From NCBI RefSeq assembly GCF_047495875.1, contig NC_092464.1, positions 25,142,865 through 25,206,864 on the forward strand: a DNA stretch of 64,000 nucleotides. The letters are read 5' to 3'. The stretch comes from Pithys albifrons albifrons (Eukaryota > Chordata > Aves > Passeriformes > Thamnophilidae). Made by a program: the position numbers and the translations under genes. The notes under the pieces were generated by a model. The model was not told the origin of the DNA, made no database searches, and was given only the letters and a program-made list of their open reading frames with translations. This document shows, piece by piece, positions 58,601 to 64,000 of this stretch (positions are counted from its first letter, which is position 1; each line of letters begins with the position of its first letter).

Positions 58601-60431
58601 GCAGCCTAGGGGACCCTGTAGTCACTTTTATTGAGAGAGGAGCTCAGCCACAGAGGCATACATGTGGTTTTCTTAAATGTAGCTTTTCCACTTGCTGTGT
58701 CCCCTGCCTCACTATACACCACCTGTCTGATCCTGTGCCCTCTGTTTTTTTTTTAATAGTTTGTCCTCCTTTCCTGGAGGGCAGCATGTGTGACTTAATT
58801 TTTTAGTATTAATTTGTCCATCTTGACACCCTGTCTTTAAAAATTGAGGGTTAATTCACATTTGTGGCCACCTTCATTTTAGGCTGGCACGGTGTAACAT
58901 GTTCTGTGACCGTGCCTAGTAACCATATAGTAACACCTGTCAACATCAAGGCCATCAACTGGAGATGTAAATGTGACTTGCTGTGCTGTAAGAATGTGTG
59001 TAAGAGGTTTTCAGTTTCAATGCCTACATTGTTAAGTATAAAATCCATGGACTTTGGTTTGGTTTATATAGGTATTAAAGAAATTTTAATGCATGATGCA
59101 GTTCACTTAAGGCAGTGAATATGAATGAACCTTTCATGTGTTTGTAATTGGTTTGTCATCCACAGCTGATTATTTTTTTATTTTACTTTTTTATAAAAAA
59201 AAGATTTTAGCTTTCATCCTCATCAGGAACATTCCTGGATATGTCCGATCTGTGTATAGCTCGTTCTTTGCCTGGTTTGGCAAAATTTCTTTAGAGGTAA
59301 GTAGAATGACCAGAAGTACAGTGAATGGAAACTTAGAAATATGAAGTGGTTTTATTATCTAAATGGTCATATAACATATAAATAGTGAAAACATTTATTG
59401 GCTTACTCAATACCATGCTGTGGTGTTTGACCTCTTTTAGCATTATAGCTTCTGTAATACTTAAAAATCACAACTGAAATAGCAGTGGTCACAGTAGCAA
59501 GTTAATTCTTGTGCTGTGTCTAAATACACTTATAAATGAGTTTGCCCTAGAAAGCTTTTTGTGAATAATTAACAAATGTAACTTTACAAACAAAACCCTT
59601 GTTAGAGCATATGTTATATATTCTATTAAGTTTATATTTTGAAACTAGGAATTGTCTTGCTTCCCATTTTATTTGCTGTTTGGTGATATTAAATGTTAAA
59701 TTTAATTGTATTGCTAAAATATAGGAGAAATTAATTTTAATACAGTGTATATGTAGTGCGTGATTTTGTTTTTTTAAAGGATCATGTTCCACTCTTCCAA
59801 TTCCTGATGAACTTTAGGTTGCTGCTCAACTCCAGAGACCTGTGCCTTCATCAGAAGTTGAAGCATTCTCTCTTCCTTGCAGGCATGTTAGTTCAGACCC
59901 ACAGCAGAGGGACAGTCACTGAACAGAGGTGGATTCCTCCCCTGCTCTGACAGAGCTCCCAGAGCTCTGTTTGGTTAAGGGCCAAGCAAACCCATTTCAC
60001 TCTGTGTTCTAGGAAGTGCATAGTTTAGTCTTACAGTGAAAACATGTGAAAAGCAGCTTCTGATTTAAACAGAAGTGTGTGAGTAGATGCAATAATTATA
60101 TGTTTTTAGATAAGTAAAAATATTTTTATGTAAGTATTATTGAACACATTCTTTTTTCTTTCAGCTTTTCATTTGCCAATACCATATTTGGCTGGCAGCA
60201 GACACAAAGGGGATCTTGGTGCTCATTCCTGGATATCCAATGTTTAATGTTCTTGTCAGCACTTTTATATTTGTGTGTGTGGCACATGAAATTTCTCAGA
60301 TCACTAATGATCTAGCACAGATCGTGGTTCCTAAAGATAACTCAACTCTGCTGAAAAGGTTGCTATGCGTAGCTGGATTTTTTTCTGGACTACACCTCTT
60401 CTCAGCAATGCAAGATCAGTCAAGGCATTAA
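34476..60431 (+). CDS. CASD1: CASD1, sialate 9-O-acetyltransferase (18 exons, 798 aa)
   Basis: Golgi enzyme that moves acetyl from acetyl-CoA to the 9-hydroxyl of sialic acid (CMP-Neu5Ac as substrate), giving 9-O-acetylated sialoglycans. The 18 exons add up to 2397 nt, 798 residues plus stop; the human protein has 797. Residues 1-44 (exon 1) hold a short cytoplasmic end and a signal anchor (about 23-38, [15 protein letters not shown]). The luminal SGNH-type domain follows: GDSRIRQ with Ser94, and DGLH with Asp270 and His273. These are the numbers of the catalytic triad in human CASD1. From about residue 300 many hydrophobic segments form the multi-pass acyltransferase part, ending DQSRH. Several luminal N-glycosylation sequons are seen. 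No stop or frameshift. It is downstream of COL1A2 in the same orientation with its own CpG-island promoter. Confidence 0.97.
37461..37530 (+). repeat. T/G-rich simple sequence in CASD1 intron 1
   Basis: Runs of T separated by GTTTGTTTG units over about 70 bp, inside the long first intron. No SINE body was seen beside it. Confidence 0.6.
39643..50174 (+). CDS. CASD1: CASD1 exons 2-8, luminal catalytic domain
   Basis: Exons: 39643-39739, 40412-40532, 42068-42112, 44338-44400, 45573-45617, 48339-48462 and 49960-50174. Exon 3 carries [13 protein letters not shown] with the nucleophile Ser94. Exons 4-7 read [39 protein letters not shown] and [13 protein letters not shown]. Exon 8 carries [15 protein letters not shown] sequence ([14 protein letters not shown]) with Asp270 and His273. 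Phases join cleanly (exon 2 enters at phase 1 and leaves at phase 2; exon 7 leaves at phase 1). The exon 5 donor GAG/GTTTGT is the weakest donor of this set. Introns of 0.7-2.7 kb between them hold no recognised element. Confidence 0.95.
50618..50725 (+). CDS. Candidate cassette exon between CASD1 exons 8 and 9
   Basis: A pyrimidine tract ending TTCTTCTCTTTAG precedes 50618, and CAG/GTTTCA follows 50725. The 108 bp between is a multiple of three, sits between two phase-0 junctions, and reads 36 codons without a stop ([17 protein letters not shown]...). It is rich in Cys and has no counterpart in human CASD1 as I recall it. It could be an alternative exon, or a chance open stretch. The GTTTCA donor is weak. 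Confidence 0.25.
50884..60431 (+). CDS. CASD1: CASD1 exons 9-18, multi-pass membrane acyltransferase part
   Basis: Exons: 50884-51309, 51721-51810, 52399-52518, 53481-53637, 55080-55159, 56224-56325, 57529-57669, 58191-58268, 59204-59296 and 60165-60431 (stop TAA at 60429-60431). Exon 9 (426 bp) finishes the luminal part ([12 protein letters not shown]) and starts the membrane part ([12 protein letters not shown]). Exons 10-18 give [79 protein letters not shown] and [15 protein letters not shown], all close to known CASD1. Exon 17 uses an unusual purine-rich acceptor (AAAAAAAAG). A perfect 7-bp array lies in the intron before exon 14. Confidence 0.96.
55849..56082 (+). repeat. (CTTCCCT)n 7-bp tandem array in CASD1 intron 13
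   Basis: About 33 uninterrupted copies of a 7-bp unit, 234 bp, all pyrimidine on the sense strand and all purine on the other. It ends about 140 bp before the exon 14 acceptor. Copies are perfect across the array, so it is likely length-variable between individuals. The open frames through it (both strands) are products of the repeat. Confidence 0.98.
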
Positions 60432-62410
60432 CTTGGAAACTTTCTTCAGGTTTACTTTGTGCCTGAACAAAAATTCTCAACTGGAGGTACAGGAAGACAT
60501 TTAAATTAAGCGTGTGGAAAATGTATATAGTGCAAATGTACATATTTTGTGTGGAAATAGCCTTCTCAAATAATCTGAGAAACAAGAGTGCACTGTACAG
60601 AATTGCATGTGAAAATGAGTCTTTTCTACTGGATGTATGTTTCTGTTTACATACCTGTTTAAACATGACACGAAGAGGTGAAGTGGTTTAGCAATATCAT
60701 GGGCATATCACGGAACTAACCTGGCACTGGGGGAGCCAAATGAAGAGTGGGTGTTTGGAGCACACAGCCTGCACCTAACACGCTGCCATCATTCCCAGGC
60801 GGAACAAAACTGAGCAAACTTGTGATCCTTTGGAATGGACACCCTTAGCTGATGTGAAACCATGGTATTTTTCTGAATAAAAGGATAATTTTTTGTTTAG
60901 AAATCAGTATTTTGGGTGGAAATAGTACATTATATGAAACCCTTTATACGTGGAGATAAAAATTAATCATCAGTTCAATGATTGAACTTTATACAAGTTT
61001 ACATATTTTCTGGAGTTTTTTTAGAAATTTAAGACATTTTCAGCAAATATGGTGAAAGATGACTTTTTTTATAAAGAAATTTTTTTTTCCCTGAAATTGT
61101 TTTGTTATTCTCAGATTTTCAACTAATTCATCTAACTGAGTGTAGTTCTCTGTATAATCCCCATGAACCAACATATGAATAATTTTCAGAGACTGAGTTC
61201 AAGATGGAGAATTTTTTGGAAGACCTTTTCAGCTGAAATCGCATTATACCCACTCCATCAGATCTTAAGGAAATGGGAGAATAGGGGGATGGTGATCATT
61301 GAACCCTGTGTCTGTAGGTGACCTCGAATGAGGTCTTATTAGGGAACCAGTGCCGTATTCAATCTAGTATTAATAATTTAAAAGGATGTGAGTCGAGGAT
61401 GCAAGTCAGTCTGTTGGTATCATGATGAGGAAGGACTGAGTGGTTTTGTTGCGTGCCGATGACTGAGTCTCGGAATTACAACTGAAATGAAATTGAAGCT
61501 GTTTGGAGGAACCTTTTTTCCCATCCTTTTCAGCAGTGCCCATCTTTCTTAGTAACTGTTTCCTTCAGCAAAAAAGCCCTAAAATTGAAACAAAGAATCC
61601 TTCAGTGTGGCAGTGACATGCTGCCGTTTACATTCTACTTATCAGTGAAGTTACGGACATTTCCGCCTGTGGGTTTGATTCAAGTAATTGCTTTTTCATT
61701 CTTCTCCTGATTAGTTGTTAGCAGTCAAAACCATGAGCAAACTATTATTTTCCAAGCATGTGTATGATTATAAAGAACACGAATCCTAAGTTATACCATA
61801 TGTACTGTCATGTGCATGTTTTTGATCTTAGCCCAGGTAAAACACTGAATTCAAACTTGCAGCCATGAGTAAATGCAAAAAAATTGATGAAAATGGCTTC
61901 AAATGGGTTTGTTTTTTTAAAAAAATGACTAGTCATTCATCATAAAAAGACTAAAAAGAAATCATTCATTTGCCCCAAATTCAGCAGTTTCACAAAGCCT
62001 GCCAGGTATTTTAAAACTACTGGAAAGATACTCGGCTGTTTGTTCTGTGTGTGCCTGACTCCCCGTGGCTGGGAAGTTGACCTCCTAGATCAATACCTGT
62101 GAGTGACTGAAGGAAAGGGTGTAGGTGAACACCACAGGCAGAGATAGCTTGCATAACCTTCATCTATGCCAGTATTTTGAGTAACAGGGAACTGTGAGTT
62201 TGAGGGATAATTTTTTTGTTCTTCACAACTTAAGTATTGTAGATATAATTCTATTTATCTGTTGTACAGACTCGGTTAAAAGATTTATTTTTAATGTTTG
62301 AAATAATGCACTTGTTTACTATTACTGTATGTGGGATAAATATATTTTCTTTTCAGGTTATGTAAAAATATGAAGTAATTTAAACATTAAATAAATGTGC
62401 TGTGGATGCT
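60432..62410 (+). other. CASD1: CASD1 3' UTR (short and long forms)
   Basis: An AATAAA at 60876-60881 would give a 3' UTR of about 0.47 kb. Another at 62390-62395 would give about 2 kb. Sequence between is AT-rich without repeats or open frames of note, as expected for a 3' UTR. Which signal is used cannot be told here, and sequence after 60900 could be plain intergenic DNA. Confidence 0.5.
60876..60881 (+). terminator. Proximal CASD1 poly(A) signal
   Basis: AATAAA 445 bp after the stop codon, followed within 25 bp by a T-rich stretch (TTTTTTGTTT), a fitting downstream element. Confidence 0.65.
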
Positions 62411-63190
62411 TATTTTTGTAATGGGAGCAAAATCAATTAAGTAAAAACTTTTTATTCCTTGACTTGAGCTGCACTTCGGTTCACTGTTCAGCCTGCCTGA
62501 AATCACAAGATTAGTATTGCAGTTTCTCCAGAGCCCTGTACTTCTGGATCCTGCTACTTCACAGGAGAGGCAGGTATCCACTGCATCACAAATTATGTCA
62601 GATGCAATGCAGGAAGATTCTCCTGCAGTCAATCACACTGCCCCTGCTCTGATGAAATTACAGCTCCAGTAACCAAAACTGGGTTGGAGCTCAGGACTCC
62701 TCAGCAGAATTCTGCAGCAGAGGTGTTGAATACTTTTCCCCTGGGTTACAAGGCAGGAACTCCGAGGCAGAGCTCTGCAGGTTTTCTTTTGTCTGGCTAC
62801 ATCAAGAAATCAAACCCATCTTTAAGATTTGTTTGGGTTAAGGAATTTAGCTTCTAATGGAGCTACTGAAATCCCACACTAAATAGAAGGGGGTCCTTAT
62901 GCAAAGGATTCAGTGGGGTAGTTCCTATCTCCAAAGCTCCGTGTGTAATCAGGGAGAATATGTCTAACATGGGCACCTGATCTAAGTGCAACAACCACTC
63001 CATCGTTTCCAGGTATGACACCTGTTTAGGCATTGCCCCCAGTTAAACAAACCCTGCCCAATCAACTCCACTCTAGTTCTCAGACACCGACCATCCAGTA
63101 CTGTTTCAGTAATGTTAACACAGCTGTAACACAGTGTTGGTTAGGCACCATTTTGTAAATTAACCACACAACAACTTCACTCCTTTGTGT
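62411..63190. other. Intergenic, nothing recognised
   Basis: About 0.8 kb after the last possible CASD1 poly(A) signal. Slightly more GC than the flanks between 62460 and 63120. No CR1, tRNA or splice-supported exon was seen. Confidence 0.5.
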
Positions 63191-64000
63191 TTTCCTATTT
63201 ATTAGATTTTACATTTCATATAAGTACAAAGACAGCTGTAGGGCTGTTTAATTTGGCTGCAATTTAATCAATACAGTATCAGCTCATATTGCCATTATAC
63301 AATGTTAAAAGAGGCTGTGAATTCACTGTCTTAACTAATTCTTTAGCCATTAAGCATCTAACCAGCTTTATAAATCTCTGCTTTCAATTGTTTTAATAAG
63401 TAAAAATAAATAATTTGTTATTAAACTTACCTCAGATAAATGAAGCTTTCAATCATAAAATAGGTCAGGTGCGCTTAATACCCAAGTCACCTACATCATC
63501 AGATTCTTTTCAAAATAGGTGGAGCCTTCACTGCTACAAACTAATTCTTTATTAATGTACATAACAGTTTTAAGACATATCCTTAAATGTATTGGCACTG
63601 TTACATTAATACAAATAAGTTGGGAGCAGCTCAACTGATAGTTCATTGATTGTCATGTCAACCCAACACTATTTACAAAGTTTAGTCTTATGTTGCATTA
63701 AAAATCACTATTTAAAATCCATTCCATTCATTTCAGTTTCAAAACACTGACAGTTCATAGATCTGAAAATAGTAGCATAAACTAATAGAAACCAAATGCT
63801 GATTGTACTCAAATTTTTTCACAGCTCGGGTAAAAGACGTAAATGTTTAATTTACTATAAACCTCAGTGTGCAGTTTTGTAGTTCACTTTTCACTGATAA
63901 TCATCCAAGCTGCTGGAAAGAAAGAGGGGGCGTGGGGAGGTATCTCTGAGGAGGCTGATTGACTGGTGAAGTATTTTCCCTGGGACCTTTTGGATGAGGT
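63190..64000 (-). other. Possible 3' end of a convergent minus-strand gene
   Basis: On the minus strand there is an AATAAA (+ strand 63198-63203) and 700 bp of AT-rich, UTR-like sequence before it. Further in is a pyrimidine tract ending TTTCTTTCCAG just before 63912, a good acceptor. One phase after it reads SLDDYQ then stop. In vertebrates SGCE lies tail-to-tail with CASD1, so its last exon is expected near here. I could not match these residues to the SGCE C-terminus I know, so no symbol is given. Confidence 0.25.

Overview
The window is avian nuclear DNA, probably from a passerine. It carries the 3' three quarters of COL1A2 (collagen alpha-2(I) chain) and all of CASD1 (sialic acid O-acetyltransferase), both on the + strand. 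This is the COL1A2-CASD1 gene order known from vertebrates. The bird call rests on bird-like COL1A2 C-propeptide wording, compact introns, several CR1 LINE tails, and a tRNA-Ile/CR1 composite that looks like the finch SINE TguSINE1. No prokaryotic, phage or defence-type system is present.

Layout. Positions 1-22440 hold 33 COL1A2 exons (the first cut by the window edge), the stop codon at 21675-21677 and a 3' UTR with two miR-29 seed matches. The Gly-X-Y frame is unbroken from base 3 to the C-telopeptide, and every splice junction reads cleanly. Positions 22441-34475 are intergenic. The first and last thirds hold little I can name. The middle (26.2-30.5 kb) is a nest of repeats: a TguSINE1-like SINE, a CR1 tail, a 1.07-kb fold-back element with about 330-bp arms, a 5S-rRNA-headed SINE-like insertion, an intact tRNA-Asn(GTT) gene joined to a CR1 tail, and a local direct duplication. 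A further CR1 lies at 33.7 kb.

Positions 34.1-35.3 kb are a CpG island with CASD1 exon 1. The remaining 17 CASD1 exons run to the stop at 60429-60431 and give a 798-residue protein. Its catalytic Ser94, Asp270 and His273 fall at the same numbers as in the human enzyme. The 3' UTR follows. The last 0.8 kb may be the 3' end of a convergent minus-strand gene (SGCE is expected from synteny), but I could not recognise its protein.

The two genes do not work in one pathway. COL1A2 supplies a chain of the secreted type I collagen heterotrimer. CASD1 is a Golgi membrane enzyme that 9-O-acetylates sialic acid. The most unusual material is in the intergenic repeat nest and in a perfect 7-bp array beside CASD1 exon 14.
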